From JAICJC01 sp963757605 (GTDB lineage: Bacteria > Actinomycetota > Thermoleophilia > Gaiellales > JAICJC01), in assembly GCA_963757605.1 (NCBI GenBank), contig CAVWSF010000003.1:806001-870000 (forward strand): 64,000 nt of DNA, given 5' to 3'. The translations under genes were made by a program, and so were the position numbers. The notes below the pieces were generated by a model. The model was given only the letters and a program-made list of their open reading frames with translations. It ran no database searches and was not told where the DNA came from. Position 1 is the stretch's first letter; every line of letters begins with the position of its first letter. Of the stretch, positions 34,652 through 43,512 are shown one piece after another.

Positions 34652-34840
34652 TCAGCGCGGCCAGAGGCTGATGACCTTGCCCAGGGGGTGCACCTGGGAC
34701 TCGGACTGCCGCCGCCGATCGAGCGGCTTGGCCGCCGCGTAGCGGTCGATGCGCGCCATCGCCTGGCGCACGTCGTCGTCCGTCTCCAGGGGCTCGGGCT
34801 CGACCTCGTCCTGCCGCCCCAGAATCCGCGTGAATCTCAT
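34652..34840 (-). CDS. small hypothetical protein
   Basis: A 62-residue ORF from ATG 34840 (MRFTRILGRQDEVEPEP to LGKVISLWPR). The middle DDDVRQAMARIDRYAAAKPL is likely helical. Charged, soluble, no family recognised. GAGGTGG lies 6 nt before ATG. A longer reading from 34882 exists but lacks a ribosome site. Confidence 0.5.
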   Translation of the reverse strand: MRFTRILGRQDEVEPEPLETDDDVRQAMARIDRYAAAKPLDRRRQSESQVHPLGKVISLWPR

Positions 34841-34934
34841 TCCAGCCACCTCTACTCCTCGCAGAACCGAATCTGACTCCACTGTCCGCCCGCTCTGTCA
34901 CGTGTCAACCCCCCGGAAGGGTGAGATGCGGGAG

Positions 34935-35666
34935 TCAGCCGCCCGCGAGCCCGCCGCCGTCGACCACGAGCGTCGTCCCGGTGACGTGGCCGGCGTCCGC
35001 CGAGGCCAGCCAGGCGACGGCGGCGGCGATCTCCTCCGGCGCCGCGACCCGGCCCAGCGGGCGGGCGGCGCCCGAGCCGGCGATGCCCTCTGCGGCGTCC
35101 TCTCCCAACTGGGCGAGCTCGTCGCGCAGAAGCGGCGTATCGGTGTCGCCCGGGCAGACGCAGTTGGCGCGGATGCCGTCGGGCCCGTGGTCGATGGCGA
35201 TGGCGCGGGTCATGTTCACGACGGCGGCCTTGGTCGCTGCGTAGGCGACGGCCTGCGGGCCGGCGACGAGGCCCCAGCCGGAGCCGACCGTCACGATCGT
35301 CCCGCCGCCCCGCTCGCGCATGGCCGGGATGGCCGCGCGGCAGAACCGGAACGTCGCGGTCAGGTTGACGGCGAGCGCAGCGTCCCAGTCGGCGTCGCTC
35401 GTCTCCTCGGCCGTCCGGCGGAGGATCGCCCCCGCGGCGGTGACGAGCACGTCGACGCCGCCGGCCCGCTCGAGCACGCGCTCGGCCGCGCCTGGCTCGG
35501 TGACGTCCGCCACTACCCAATTGGCACTCAGCCGCACGGCCAATTGGCCAAGCGCCTCCTCCGCGCGGTCGACCAGCCACAGCTCGGCGCCCTCGTCGGC
35601 CAGCCGGCGGGCGGTGGCAGCGCCGATCCCCGACGCGGCGCCGGTCACGACCGCAATCCGGCTCAC
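34935..35666 (-). CDS. short-chain dehydrogenase/reductase (SDR)
   Basis: A 243-residue classical SDR, GTG start overlapping the stop of the small membrane protein by GTGA. TGAASGIG near residue 9 is the NAD(P)-binding glycine motif, VTAAG the NNAG-like motif, VGSGWGLVAG carries the catalytic Ser and YAATKAAVVN the Y-x-x-x-K pair. CVCPGDTDTPL and GTTLVVDGGGLAGG close the fold. Likely an alcohol, 3-oxoacyl or sugar dehydrogenase. Substrate unknown. Confidence 0.88.
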   Translation of the reverse strand: MSRIAVVTGAASGIGAATARRLADEGAELWLVDRAEEALGQLAVRLSANWVVADVTEPGAAERVLERAGGVDVLVTAAGAILRRTAEETSDADWDAALAVNLTATFRFCRAAIPAMRERGGGTIVTVGSGWGLVAGPQAVAYAATKAAVVNMTRAIAIDHGPDGIRANCVCPGDTDTPLLRDELAQLGEDAAEGIAGSGAARPLGRVAAPEEIAAAVAWLASADAGHVTGTTLVVDGGGLAGG

Positions 35667-35815
35667 GCGCGCCGCCGCCGGATCAGGTAGCCGACCCAGG
35701 CGACGACGCCGGCGAAGGCGATGATCGCAGCCGGCGTCGGGTTGTCGGTCGCGAGGAAGGCGACGATCGCGACGACGGCGACGATGGTCTGAAGAACGGG
35801 CGCCGGCGTGAACAT
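35663..35815 (-). CDS. 50-residue membrane protein
   Basis: Reading the minus strand from ATG 35815 gives MFTPAPVLQTIVAVVAIVAF, a polar turn (ATDNPTPA), then AAIIAFAGVVAWVGYLI and a basic tail RRRRA. Two membrane helices. A TAGGCT box lies 7 nt upstream of ATG, and its stop overlaps the SDR start, which supports it being a real gene. Function unknown. Confidence 0.6.
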   Translation of the reverse strand: MFTPAPVLQTIVAVVAIVAFLATDNPTPAAIIAFAGVVAWVGYLIRRRRA

Positions 35816-35828
35816 GCCGGCGAGCCTA

Positions 35829-36593
35829 CTAGGACTTGATGGTGACGAGCGTCCCCATCCCGACCCGCCGCTCGAGCAGCCGGATCGCCTTCATCCCGGC
35901 GTGGATGCACCCGTGGCTGACCGCGCCGAACGCGCCGGGGTGGATCGCCACCTGGTCGCCGCCCATCCACGAGGCCGGAAGCTGGGCGACGTGCGCCGAG
36001 AGCCCGACCGCAAACGGTGCGTAGGGGCTCCCGGACGGAAAGAGCAGCCGGTCGGTGACGAAGAAGCGGCCGGTCGGCGTGGGCGTCGCCGGCGCGCCCT
36101 TCCCCACCGGGAACGCGCCGAGCATCCGGCGGCCGTCGCGCACGACCATCCGGTCGGCGGACAGGTCGATCACGACGTGCACCTTGCGCCACCTGAGCTT
36201 GAACCCCGCGAGATCGACCCCCACGACGCGCCCGTGCGTTCCGAGCGGGAGAAGCAGGCGGCCGTGATCGCCGTGGCGGCGGAGCACCGGCACCCACACC
36301 TGCTGGCGGAACTGGGTGCGCTCATGCACGGTGCCGAACGGCGTCTTGAGCGGCTTTCGGATCTCGGCGACGAGGTACGCCGGCCCATGACGGGGCGCGG
36401 GCGGGAGGAGCAGTCGTGGCTTGTGCTTCGACGACTTGGGGGGTTCGGGCGCAGCCGGCTCGGCCGCGGCCGCCGCGGGCTCGGCCTGCTTCGCCGGCTT
36501 CGCCGCGTCGGCAGGCGACGACGCCCCTTCACCCGCACATCCGGCGCACACGAGCGCCGCGACGGCGAGGCCCAACCCACCCGGCCAGCGCAT
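35829..36593 (-). CDS. exported L,D-transpeptidase (YkuD domain)
   Basis: A 254-residue cell-wall enzyme. An N-terminal signal peptide ends near GCAG, possibly a lipobox but with an unusual Cys at -3. An Ala/Pro/Lys linker follows. The C-terminal YkuD domain (about 135-254) has HPGAFGAVSHGCIH with the catalytic Cys and His. L,D-transpeptidases make 3-3 peptidoglycan cross-links or attach proteins to the wall. The TAAGCT box 7 nt before ATG 36593 overlaps the stop of metF, suggesting its own leaderless promoter. Confidence 0.85.
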   Translation of the reverse strand: MRWPGGLGLAVAALVCAGCAGEGASSPADAAKPAKQAEPAAAAAEPAAPEPPKSSKHKPRLLLPPAPRHGPAYLVAEIRKPLKTPFGTVHERTQFRQQVWVPVLRRHGDHGRLLLPLGTHGRVVGVDLAGFKLRWRKVHVVIDLSADRMVVRDGRRMLGAFPVGKGAPATPTPTGRFFVTDRLLFPSGSPYAPFAVGLSAHVAQLPASWMGGDQVAIHPGAFGAVSHGCIHAGMKAIRLLERRVGMGTLVTIKS

Positions 36594-36600
36594 GGGCCGA

Positions 36601-36606
36601 AGCTTA
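36601..36606 (-). promoter_or_regulatory. putative -10 box of a leaderless promoter
   Basis: TAAGCT on the minus strand, 7 nt before the ATG of the L,D-transpeptidase at 36593, overlapping the TAA of the upstream gene. Confidence 0.4.
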
Positions 36607-37449
36607 CTTCGGTCCGAACGCCGTTCGGGCGTGCTGCGCCAGGTCGCGGATCAGCTCCGGCGGCGAGCCCAGCGGCATCAGGTGGACGCCCGCCAGCCCC
36701 TCGACCTGCGCGAGCCGGTCGATCAGGTCGGCGACCGCCTCGGCGCCCTCGCCCTTCTCGGCGCGCTCGGCCAGCTCGGCAGACGCCCGCGCGCCCATCT
36801 TCTCCATGCGCGCGATCCACTCGCCCGACCGCGGCACGGCGATCCCGGCGAGCACGGTGGCCCGCTCGGCCACGCCGGCCTGCCGGCAGCGTCCGAACCA
36901 CTCGGCGAAGCCCTCCGCGTCGAGCACGATCTGGGTCTGGACGAGATCGGCGCCCGCGTCGAGCTTGGCCACCAGGCCGTCGACGGGCGCCGGCCCCGCG
37001 CTCGCCGCCGAACCGACCAGATAGGCGGGCGGCGGCCCGTCCAGCTCGCGCCCGCCGGGCAGCACCCCCTCGCGGATGCCGGCGAGCAGGCCGATCAGCT
37101 CGGCCGTCTCGAGGTCGCGCACCTCGGCCGCGTCGGGGTTCTCGCCGACCTTGACCGGGTCGCCCCAGAGCGCCAGGAACCCGGTCACGCCGAGCGCCGC
37201 AGCGCCGAGCGCGTCGGCGGCGAGCGCGATCCGGTTTCGGTCGCGCACGGTCATCTGGAGGATCGCCTCGACGCCCTCCTGGCGCATGATCGCGACCGCC
37301 GCCAGCGCCGACATGCGCACCGAGGCCCGGGCGCCGTCGGTGACGTTCACGGCGTCGGCGATCGCGCCCCACTGCTTCGCGGCCGCGCGCACTGCGTCGG
37401 CGTCCGCGCCCCGCGGCGGCACCAGCTCGCACGTGACGGTGAGCGTCAT
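36604..37449 (-). CDS. methylenetetrahydrofolate reductase family protein
   Basis: A 281-residue TIM-barrel flavoenzyme of the MetF family. CELVPPRGAD at the start is the catalytic-Glu strand, NVTDGARASVRMSALA and LQMTVRDRNRIALAADALGAAALGV match the FAD/NADH regions, and LVQTQIVLDAEGF the folate-binding Gln region. It would reduce methylene-THF to methyl-THF. It begins with an ATGA overlap on the racemase-like gene. Similar short MetF proteins occur in acetogens and actinobacteria with partner subunits; the standard metE/metH genes are not nearby. Confidence 0.85.
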   Translation of the reverse strand: MTLTVTCELVPPRGADADAVRAAAKQWGAIADAVNVTDGARASVRMSALAAVAIMRQEGVEAILQMTVRDRNRIALAADALGAAALGVTGFLALWGDPVKVGENPDAAEVRDLETAELIGLLAGIREGVLPGGRELDGPPPAYLVGSAASAGPAPVDGLVAKLDAGADLVQTQIVLDAEGFAEWFGRCRQAGVAERATVLAGIAVPRSGEWIARMEKMGARASAELAERAEKGEGAEAVADLIDRLAQVEGLAGVHLMPLGSPPELIRDLAQHARTAFGPK

Positions 37450-38087
37450 CGGGCGATCGTAGCCGGAGCCGAGCTGACGATCGTGCGCCGCCCACGCCGC
37501 TTGCGCCGCACCCCGAGGCCCATCCCGCGGACCGTCGCGCAGGCCGACGCCGCGGCCAGCTCCGTCGCGCTCACGAACGGCCGCTCGGCGGGCGGCTCCG
37601 CGCAGGCGTGGGCGCAGAGGAGCGCGGCGACATCGGCGTCGACCGGGGCGATCCCGGCCGGGAGCGAGCGGTCGCGGCCGCGCTTCAGCTCCTGCCGCAG
37701 CTGCTCGCCGCGCACGCAGCCCGCTCCGACGACGGCCCGCACCTTCCCCGTCCCGGCGAGCGCCGCCGCCCGCGCCAGGACCGGGCCCGGCTCCAGCCCG
37801 ACGACCGGGACGGGCGCCGTCCGTGCCCGGGCCGCCTCCAGCCCGTCGAGCGTCGCCTGGAGCGAGGCGAGCACGACCAGCTTGCACCCATGCTGCTCGA
37901 CCAGGTCGGCGGCCATCCGCATCACCCGGTCTCGCACGACGGCCCCCGGCCGACCGGCATAGGGAGCCCACGCCTGGTCGGCCAGATAGACCACGTCCTC
38001 GTGCGGCAGCGCCCGCTGGACGGCGTCGGCGACCGAGACCCCCGCCCAGTCGGCGGCAAGGATGCCGATGGGCGCTTCGGCGTTCAC
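37446..38087 (-). CDS. degenerate glutamate-racemase-like protein (Asp/Glu racemase fold)
   Basis: A 213-residue protein, GTG start, that follows MurI along its length: IGILAADWAGVSVADAV (MurI GILDSGVGGLSV), VVYLADQAWAPYAG, KLVVLASLQATLDGLEAAR (MurI KlivIACNTATA), PVPVVGLEPG, and a final PFVSATELA. The catalytic DSG is AAD, the first catalytic Cys is Ser, and the LGCTHYP block with the second Cys is missing. It should not racemise glutamate. Coupling by overlap to MTHFR downstream and to the SnoaL-like gene upstream suggests a new binding or accessory role. Confidence 0.6.
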   Translation of the reverse strand: MNAEAPIGILAADWAGVSVADAVQRALPHEDVVYLADQAWAPYAGRPGAVVRDRVMRMAADLVEQHGCKLVVLASLQATLDGLEAARARTAPVPVVGLEPGPVLARAAALAGTGKVRAVVGAGCVRGEQLRQELKRGRDRSLPAGIAPVDADVAALLCAHACAEPPAERPFVSATELAAASACATVRGMGLGVRRKRRGRRTIVSSAPATIAR

Positions 38088-38523
38088 GCCGCGATGGTAC
38101 CGCCCTCCGGGAGCACCCCGAGCTGGCCCAGGAACTCGAGGTTGTCGAAGTAGAGGCGGATGTCCTGCGCGAGGTCACCGTCAGCGGCGCGCCGCGCGGC
38201 GATCGCAAAGCGGAAGCTGACGGTGCGGCCGGTCGGCGGCACCTCGCCGTCGGGCATCGGGATCACGCCGTCGTGCGTGCCCGTCCACGTGCCCTCGGCG
38301 AAGACCTCGTCCTCGGTGTCCGCGACGGCCCGGTGGAGGTCGTGCCGGAACGTCGAGAAACCCTGCCAGAACGGGGTGATCCAGCTGCGCAGCTGCTCCT
38401 TGGCGCCGAACTCGGCGCCGGGCACGACCCAGTGGCAGTCGTCGCGAACATCGCCAGGAACCCCTCCTGGTCGCCGCTATCGGTGCGGCGCATCGCTTCG
38501 TAGAAGATCTCCTTGGCAGTCAT
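38084..38523 (-). CDS. SnoaL/NTF2-like protein, frameshifted
   Basis: A 146-residue NTF2-fold protein split by one missing base near 38447. The first part, MTAKEIFYEAMRRTDSGDQ, reads to FLAMFA; the next frame continues DDCHWVVPGAEFGAKEQL and ends GVLPEGGTIAA. The joined sequence is a normal SnoaL-like polyketide-cyclase or isomerase-type domain. GAAGGAGGACAC before ATG 38523 fixes the start. Its stop overlaps the racemase-like gene by GTGA. Ligand unknown. Confidence 0.7.
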
Positions 38524-38573
38524 GTGTCCTCCTTCGTCGGGTGCAAGGACAGCATCGCCAGGAGGACGCCCCG

Positions 38574-40147
38574 TCACATCGGGAGTTCACCTGATCCTGC
38601 GCCCGCGTCGACCAGATCGTGGCGCATGGCGAAGATCGTGGCGGCGGCCCGGGTCGACACGCCGATCTTGGAGTAGACGTGCTGGATGTGGCTGTCGGCT
38701 GTCTTGGGCGTGATGACGAGCGCGGCCCCGATCTGCTTCGTGGAGAGGCCGCGCGCGAGCAGGCGCAGCACCTCGACCTCGCGGCTCGTGAGCCCGCCCG
38801 GGTGCTCGGCGCGGCGCCGGCGCCGCCCGTCGCGGCGGCGAGGACGCACTCCACCGCCTCGCCGTCGAGCCGGCCGGAACGGGCCTCTGCGCGCAGCTCC
38901 CCAGCGGCGGCGTCCGGCGTGAGCGCCGGCCGGTGGGGCCGCTCCTCGGTCATCGACTGGAAGGCGTCGGCCGCCGCGGCGATGCGGGCCGGCTGCGCGA
39001 GCGAGCGGGCGTCGAGGCCGCGGTGGTAGCCGCTGCCGTCGCAGCGCTCGTGGTGGCGGAAGGCGGCGGCGCCGAGCGCGGAGAGCGGCGGCGACTGGGC
39101 CACGATCCGCTCGCCGTGGTAGGTGTGCAGGCGCACCCGCTCGCGCTCGTCCGTGGTGAGCGGCCCGCGCTTCTCGAAGACCGGCGAGGGGACGCCGACC
39201 ATGCCGAGGTCGTGCAGGAGGCCTCCGCGGCGGATCGCGGCCGCGTCGGGGGCGGGCAGGCCGGCGTGCTCCGCCGCCGCGGCCGCGAGCCGCGAGACGG
39301 CGCGGGAGTGGCCGACGGTGTAGGGCGACTTCAGGTCGGCGAACTGGGCGACGGCGTGGAGGGCGGCGTCGGCCTCGTCGTCTCCGAGCGCGCCCGCCTC
39401 GTAGGCCGGATCGGCGACGACCTGCGCCCACAGATGGTTGGCCGGGGCGAGCAGCGTCTCCGCGTGCTGGGCGAAGACGTCGACGATGCGCGGGTCGAAG
39501 GCCGTGCCGGCGCGCGAGCGGACGGCCGAGCGGGCGGCGTCCGGGCCGCCCAGGGCGTCGAAGACGGTCGCGCACTCGGCGATGTGGACGACCCTGACCG
39601 ACGCGGGGATCTCGTCCTCCTTCGCGCGCTTCATGAAGCCCTTCCCGTCCCAGCGCTCGATGGTGAGCGTGAGGTCGCGCTGCACGTCGGCGTCGAGGCC
39701 GAGCTGGTCGGCGAGGAGCTCGGCCACCTCGCAGACGGCGACGACGCCCTCCTGGAAGACGTCGCGTGAGCGGGCCATCTGCGCGAGCTTCCCGGCCGCG
39801 CCGAGGAGGCCGTTCGTGCGGACGAGGTGGCGCAGCGTGAACGCCGCCATCGCCCGCGGTGAGGTTGCGTCGATCCGCGAGGCGCCGTCGTGGAAGGTCA
39901 GCTCGTCGCCGACGATCGCAGAGAAGGAGTGCACCTCGGCGGTGCACCCGACGTGGCGCAGGAGCGCGACGTAGTAGATGCGGTCGCGCTGCGACTCGTC
40001 GATCCCGGCCTGCTCGGCGAGGGCCAGCGCGAGCCGGCAGATGCGAAGTCCGCTCTCGAGCGGCAGGCTCATGCCCAGGTCGGTCGCGAGCGAGAGCGCA
40101 CCGACGACCTCGGCCCGCGACACGCGCTCCGCCGCCCGGGTGCTCAC
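38574..40147 (-). CDS. HD-GYP-like domain and LuxR-type HTH regulator, frameshifted
   Basis: A regulator of about 525 residues, GTG start, with one missing base near 38817. An N-terminal HD-like half is followed by an HD-GYP-like domain: GHSRAVSRLAAAAAEHAG, RGGLLHDLGMVGVPS (HD) and HHERCDGSGYHRG (HD-GYP consensus HHExxDGxGYP, here GYH). After the shift the C-terminus reads GLTSREVEVLRLLARGLSTK and AADSHIQHVYSKIGVSTRAA-like sequence, a LuxR/FixJ HTH. The altered GYP motif leaves c-di-GMP hydrolysis uncertain. A TACCAT box lies 6 nt before the GTG. Confidence 0.75.
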
Positions 40148-40171
40148 GTGGCGATGGTAACGCTTAGGAAG

Positions 40172-41059
40172 TCAGGCGGTGCGAACGCGGGACGGGCGGT
40201 GGTGGAGCGTCGCCAGAGCGCCGGCCCCGACGATCGTCGGGAGCCAGAACGAGAGGACGCGCCAGGCCAGGACGGCGAGCGCGGCCTCGGCGTAGGACGT
40301 CGAGCCCGTCGCGAGGATGAACGGCACGGCCGCCTCGACGGTGCCGACTCCGCCCGGGACGGCCGGGATCGCCATGATCACCGCGGCCGCGAGGAAGGCG
40401 ACCGGGATTGTGGCCGGGTCGACGTCGATGTGGAGCGCGGCGGCGGTGAGCCACAGGCAGACCGCGTCGCCGAGCCAGGCGCCGATGCCGAATCCGAGCG
40501 ACGCGGGCGCGTGATGCGCGCGGCGGCCGACCGCGACGACGAGCAGGATCGCGGCCGCGAGCATGAGCGCGGCGATGCCGAGCAGGTCGAGGATCGCGCG
40601 CCAGTTCGGCGGCAGGTCCGAGTACGCCCCGGAGATCAGAAGCGCCGGGCCGGCGAGGAGCGCGAGCGACGCGGCCGGGACGACCAGGATGAGGGCGGTG
40701 GAGACGGCGAGCGCGCGCCGGCGCGGGATGCCGCGGCGGCGGAGCTCGCGGAAGGCGATGCCCCCGCCCGGCAGGTGCGCGCCAGGGATGAGCGCGCCGA
40801 TGGCGAGCGCCGCCGTCGAGATCCGCACCGAGACCGCGTACTGGAAGCCGGTCAGCAGCCGAAGGAGCGCACCCGAGAAGAGGTAGCGCCACGCCTCGGC
40901 CGCGGCGGCCGCCACGAGGAGCGCGACGTCGGCGCCGCGCAGCGTCTCACCGACGCTGCGAACACCGTCGGCCTGCGCGACCTCGACGATCACGGCGGCG
41001 AGAAGCACGCCTCCGGCAGCGGCGCCCGTCCCAAGTCGAATCGCCCGACCCCGACCCAT
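40172..41059 (-). CDS. flippase-like integral membrane protein (LPG-synthase TM family)
   Basis: A 295-residue membrane protein with about eight helices, of the AglD/MprF-N family (lysylphosphatidylglycerol synthase transmembrane region). Family features: IGALIPGAHLPGGGIAFREL near residue 95, a helix with FGIGAWLGDAVCLWL, and IPAVPGGVGTVEAA near residue 240, the P-x-x-x-G-x-E motif. Members move lipids or lipid-linked sugars. A TAGCAT box lies 7 nt before ATG 41059, with no ribosome site. Confidence 0.8.
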   Translation of the reverse strand: MGRGRAIRLGTGAAAGGVLLAAVIVEVAQADGVRSVGETLRGADVALLVAAAAAEAWRYLFSGALLRLLTGFQYAVSVRISTAALAIGALIPGAHLPGGGIAFRELRRRGIPRRRALAVSTALILVVPAASLALLAGPALLISGAYSDLPPNWRAILDLLGIAALMLAAAILLVVAVGRRAHHAPASLGFGIGAWLGDAVCLWLTAAALHIDVDPATIPVAFLAAAVIMAIPAVPGGVGTVEAAVPFILATGSTSYAEAALAVLAWRVLSFWLPTIVGAGALATLHHRPSRVRTA

Positions 41060-41066
41060 GTCGGAG

Positions 41067-41072
41067 ATGCTA
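41067..41072 (-). promoter_or_regulatory. putative -10 box of a leaderless promoter
   Basis: TAGCAT on the minus strand, 7 nt before ATG 41059 of the flippase-like gene. Confidence 0.4.
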
Positions 41073-41130
41073 CTTGGGCTGTGTAACGATCCAGTAAAAA
41101 CCGCGTTTAGCGGGGAAGTAGGCCGACGCG

Positions 41131-41136
41131 TAGACT
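41131..41136 (+). promoter_or_regulatory. putative -10 box of a leaderless promoter
   Basis: TAGACT, 7 nt before GTG 41144 of the PhzF-like gene; divergent from the flippase-like promoter at 41067. Confidence 0.4.
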
Positions 41137-41143
41137 CCCCGCC

Positions 41144-41988
41144 GTGCAGCGCCCCTTCGCCCAGGTCGACGTCTTCACGAGCGAGCCGTATCGCGGGAAT
41201 CCGGTCGCGGTCGTGCTCGACGGCAGCGGGCTCTCCGACGCCGAGATGCAGCGGATCGCCCACTGGACGAACCTTTCCGAGACGACGTTCGTGCTCGCGC
41301 CGTCCGATCCCGAGGCCGACTATCGGGTGCGCATCTTCACGCCCACGGTCGAGCTGCCCTTCGCCGGGCACCCGACGCTCGGGACGTGCCACGCCTGGCT
41401 CGAGATGGGCGGCTCGCCTCGCGGCGGCGGCGGCGCGATCGTGCAGGAGTGCGCCGCGGGGCTGGTCAGGATCCTGCGGTCGGACGGCCAATTGGCATTC
41501 GCCGCGCCGCCGCTCATTCGATCCGGCGCGGTGGACGAGGCGGACGTCGCGCGGGTCGCGCGGCTGCTCGGGATCGCGCGCGAGCGACATCGTCGACGCC
41601 CAGTGGGCCGACAACGGGCCGGGCTGGGTGGCCGTGCATGCTGCGCGGACGCGGACGCGGTGTTCGCGCTGAAGCCCGGCTCATCGAGGATCTGGACATC
41701 GGCGTGGTCGGCCGGCATCCGGGCGGCGGCGACGCGGCCTGGGAGGTGCGGGCGTTCTTCCCCAAGGACGGCGCGACCGTGGAGGATCCGGTCACGGGCA
41801 GCCTGAACGCATCGGTTGCGCAGTGGCTCCTGAGCTCGGGCCGCGCGACGGCGCCCTACGTCGCCGCACAGGGCACCGTGTTGGGTCGACGTGGCCGCGT
41901 CCACATCACCCAGGACGAGGACGGCACGATCTGGGTGGGCGGCGGCACGGTCACCTGCATCTCGGGCCAGGTCGAGCTGCCGGTCTAG
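41144..41988 (+). pseudogene. PhzF-family isomerase/epimerase, three frameshifts
   Basis: A PhzF-fold protein of about 280 residues. It starts QRPFAQVDVFTSEPYRGNPVAVV, with the catalytic Glu in TNLSETTFVL and TPTVELPFAGHPTLGT. The frame is lost near 41577, 41643 and 41675: SDIVDAQWADNGPGW, DADAVFALKP and ARLIEDLDIGVVGRHPGGG lie in different frames. The last segment (FFPKDGATVEDPVTGSLNAS) is intact to the stop. The shifts fall in CG-dinucleotide runs, so sequencing error is plausible. PhzF proteins isomerise diverse small metabolites; the substrate is unknown. Confidence 0.75.
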
Positions 41989-41990
41989 CC

Positions 41991-42022
41991 TGAAAAATTG
42001 GGGTCAGACCCCAAATTTTTCA
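41991..42022. repeat. palindromic repeat, GGGGTCAGACCCC core
   Basis: GGGGTCAGACCCC with flanking arms TGAAAAATT and AAATTTTTCA. It lies between convergent genes: 2 bp after the PhzF stop, and its right arm encodes the last residues (EKFGV) and the stop codon of the acyl-CoA ligase. Same family as the repeat at 47830. Confidence 0.85.
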
Positions 42023-43502
42023 GGCGGGGTGGAGAAGCGCTCGCGCAGCTCGCGCCGCAGCACCTTGCCGTAGGCGTTCTTGGGGAGCGCGTCGACAAGC
42101 TCGATCCGCGTCGGCTTCTTGAAGCTCGCGATGTGCGCACGGCAGTGCTCGATCAGCTCGTCGGGGCGGACGGGCGCAGAGGCCACCACCGCGGCGGCGA
42201 CCGACTCACCCCACTTCGGATCGGGCACGCCGAACACGCAGGCCTCCGCGATCGCGGGGTGGAGGTGGAGGACGTCCTCGACCTCGCGCGGGTAGATGTT
42301 GGCGCCGCCCGAGATGATGACGTCGCTCTTGCGGGCCACGAGGTACAGGAAGCCGTCCTCGAACCGGCCGACGTCGCCGGTGTGGAGCCAGCCCCCCTCG
42401 AGCGCCCGGGCGGTCGCCTCGTCGTCCTTCCAGTACCCCAGCATGACGACGTCGCCGCGAACGCAGACCTCGCCCTCGGCGCCGTCCTCGACCGGGCGCC
42501 CGGACTCGTCGACCAGGCGCACCTCCACGTCCGTCCGCGGGATCCCCGCCGAGGCCAACGCCTTCCCGCGGTGATCCTCGGGCCGCAGGTAGCTGATCGT
42601 CATCGGCGACTCGCCCATCCCGTAAAGCTGCGCGAAGACGCGACCGAACCGCTCGATCGCCGCGGTCGCGAGGCCGGCGTCGATCGGCGCACCGCCGTAG
42701 GGGACGCGCCGAAGCGACGGCACCGCGTGCTCGGGCCCGGCGTCGAGGAGCATGTGGATCATCGTCGGCGCGAGGAAGGCGATGACGGTCACACGCTCGC
42801 GAGCAACCGTCGCCAGAACGTCCTCGGCGTCGAAGGACGCGCCCGGGTAGATGATGTTCTTCGCACCCCTCGCAATCGACGGAAGCGCGTAGAACCCCGA
42901 CCCGTGCGAGAGCGGCGCGACGTGCAGGACGACGTCCTCGGGCTGGAAGTCGCAGATGTCCGCCAGGGCGTTCATCGCGCTCGCGCAGAGGTTGCGGTGC
43001 GAGAGCGTCGCCCCCTTCGGCCGGCCGGTGGTGCCCGACGTGTAGAAGAGCCACGCGGCGTCGTCCGGGTCGACCTCCGCATCGGCGAATCCGGGCGCAC
43101 AGCCCTCCACCTCTCCCGCATCGACGTCGATCCGCTCCACGCCGGAACCGACGCCAGGGCCGCCTCCACCGCGGCGCGGGTCTTCCCGGAGACGACGACC
43201 GCCCTCGCGCCGGAGTGCTCGAGGATGAACGCGAGCTCCGACGGGTGCAGCTTCGCGTTCACGGGCACCGCCACGAACCCGCCCTTGAAGAGCCCGAACA
43301 TGACGGTGAGGTACTCGGGCCGGTTGGGCATGAAGATGACCACCCGGTCGCCGGCCGCGTATCCCCTGCGCACCAGGCCGCCGGCGAAGGCCGCGGCCCG
43401 GGCGTCGAGCTCGGCGTAGGTGAGCGCGTTCGAGCCGTCGGTGACCGCCACCCGCGCGGGATGTGCGCGAGCAGCCTTGGTCAGGAAGGCTCCGGCGTTC
43501 AC
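42004..43502 (-). CDS. acyl-CoA synthetase (AMP-forming), frameshifted
   Basis: A ligase of about 500 residues of the ANL family, broken by one missing base near 43145. The N-terminal part (LTYAELDARAAAFAGGLVRR, then MPNRPEYLTVMFGLFKGG) joins the C-terminal part at ASVP/VERIDVD. The AMP signature is LFYTSGTTGRPKGATLSHRN, and YGMGESPMTISYLR, GWLHTGDVGRFEDG and the catalytic Lys in LPKNAYGKVLRREL follow. It activates a carboxylic acid to acyl-CoA. It is the last gene of the kinase-SDR-RidA-aminotransferase operon, 10 bp after the aminotransferase. The C-terminal EKFGV comes from the palindromic repeat. Confidence 0.85.
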
Positions 43503-43512
43503 GACGATCCGA

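Noticed and set aside
35513..35560. Two CAATTGG motifs in quick succession
   Set aside because: They fall inside SDR codons (LGQLAV and SANWV) and other copies in the window are scattered in coding DNA, so no regulatory pattern.
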